Shown here: positions 63,729-64,000 of the stretch, piece after piece
How positions within the stretch are numbered: position 1 is the stretch's first letter
Layout of the letters: the number at the start of each line of letters is the position of its first letter
Assembly: GCF_031880315.1 (NCBI RefSeq)
Contig: NZ_CP134771.1
Coordinates: 3,808,501 to 3,872,500 of the forward strand
Reading direction: 5' to 3'
Length of the DNA: 64,000 bases
DNA from: Pseudomonas baltica
GTDB lineage: Bacteria; Pseudomonadota; Gammaproteobacteria; Pseudomonadales; Pseudomonadaceae
Translations under genes and position numbers: made by a program
Notes under the pieces: generated by a model
What the model was told of the DNA's origin: nothing
Databases searched by the model: none
What the model saw: only the letters and a program-made list of their open reading frames with translations

Positions 63729-64000
63729 TCAGCTCCCTTCGGGGGGAGCAATCTTTTTCAGCAGGCGCTCGGCGCCGTCCAGATCCTTTTTGCCACCGCA
63801 GCTGCTGTTCAGCTCGATGGCACGCTTGAGCAGTTCGATGCCGGCGGCGACCTGGCCGGGCTGGCCTGGGTTCTCCAGGGTCAATCCGGCGACGGTGGCG
63901 CGGCCAGTGGCGAGGTACAGCTTCGCCCGGGCTTCGTCGGGCATATCCTGCTCGGCGGTGAGTTCCATGGTTCGGTGCAGGGTGCTCAGCTCGAACCCAC
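63729..64000 (-). CDS. M: Small terminase subunit M (5' part outside window)
   Basis: The frame is open to the window end on the minus strand, so the start lies beyond 64000. The C-terminal residues (LHRTMELTAEQDMPDEARAK, GIELLKRAIELNSSCGGKKD) match the end of P2 gpM-type small terminases. It leads the L-to-D cluster; N, O, P and Q should follow further right. Confidence 0.85.
   Translation of the reverse strand, partial: GFELSTLHRTMELTAEQDMPDEARAKLYLATGRATVAGLTLENPGQPGQVAAGIELLKRAIELNSSCGGKKDLDGAERLLKKIAPPEGS

Noticed and set aside
38071..64000. R-type tailocin instead of a prophage
   Set aside because: Integrase, repressor, replication genes, head completion protein L and terminase M are present, which tailocins lack.

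Overview
The window reads as a Pseudomonas chromosome, most like the P. putida / P. fluorescens group. The grounds are high GC with Pseudomonas codon usage, an OprD-family porin, the DctB/DctD pair, agmatine deiminase, FdhA/FdhD, REP-like palindromes and a P2-like (phiCTX-like) prophage. Identification is by recognising protein families from sequence; no database search was run.

Region 1 (1-28529) is core chromosome. In order it holds a RecQ-family helicase (5' end outside the window), a subtilase lipoprotein, a glycine-zipper protein, a molybdopterin oxidoreductase with its FdhD sulfurtransferase and a LysR regulator, a GMP/IMP nucleotidase, NudE, a delta-60-repeat protein, CysQ, a thioesterase-like protein, DctD/DctB, and the dTDP-rhamnose genes rfbBAC. 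These are followed by a three-domain kinase/M23-like/aminotransferase fusion, AguA, an OprD porin, small exported proteins, a PACE efflux protein divergent from a LysR regulator, and an EAL phosphodiesterase.

Region 2 (about 28.6-37.96 kb) is an accessory island of roughly 9.3 kb. It ends at a 45-nt 3' fragment of tRNA-Thr(TGT) next to a P4-type integrase. It carries a second tyrosine-recombinase-like gene with a small overlapping partner, and four cargo genes that are AT-richer than the core: two putative PD-(D/E)XK-fold proteins on the plus strand, and a DUF3800 protein downstream of a membrane/coiled-coil protein on the minus strand. A 0.9-kb gene-free stretch holds four DnaA-box-like sites and long perfect hairpins. 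The cargo looks like a candidate, apparently undescribed, defence or conflict module.

Region 3 (about 37.96 kb to beyond 64 kb) is a second element integrated at the same tRNA-Thr site, a P2-like prophage. It has an integrase, a DUF4224 excisionase candidate, an early region (Lar-type, HNH, DUF2528, primase-helicase, Ogr-type zinc finger, YmfL, Cro-like), a divergent repressor and a plus-strand moron-like pair. The late genes then run on the minus strand in the P2 order (read from high to low coordinates) M-L-X-holin-endolysin-spanins-R-S-V-W-J-I-H-FI-FII-E/E'-T-U-D. The P2 programmed -1 frameshift (T TTT TTG) between E and E' is preserved. Head genes N, O, P and Q would lie past the window end. 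The presence of L and M argues for a complete phage and not a tailocin.
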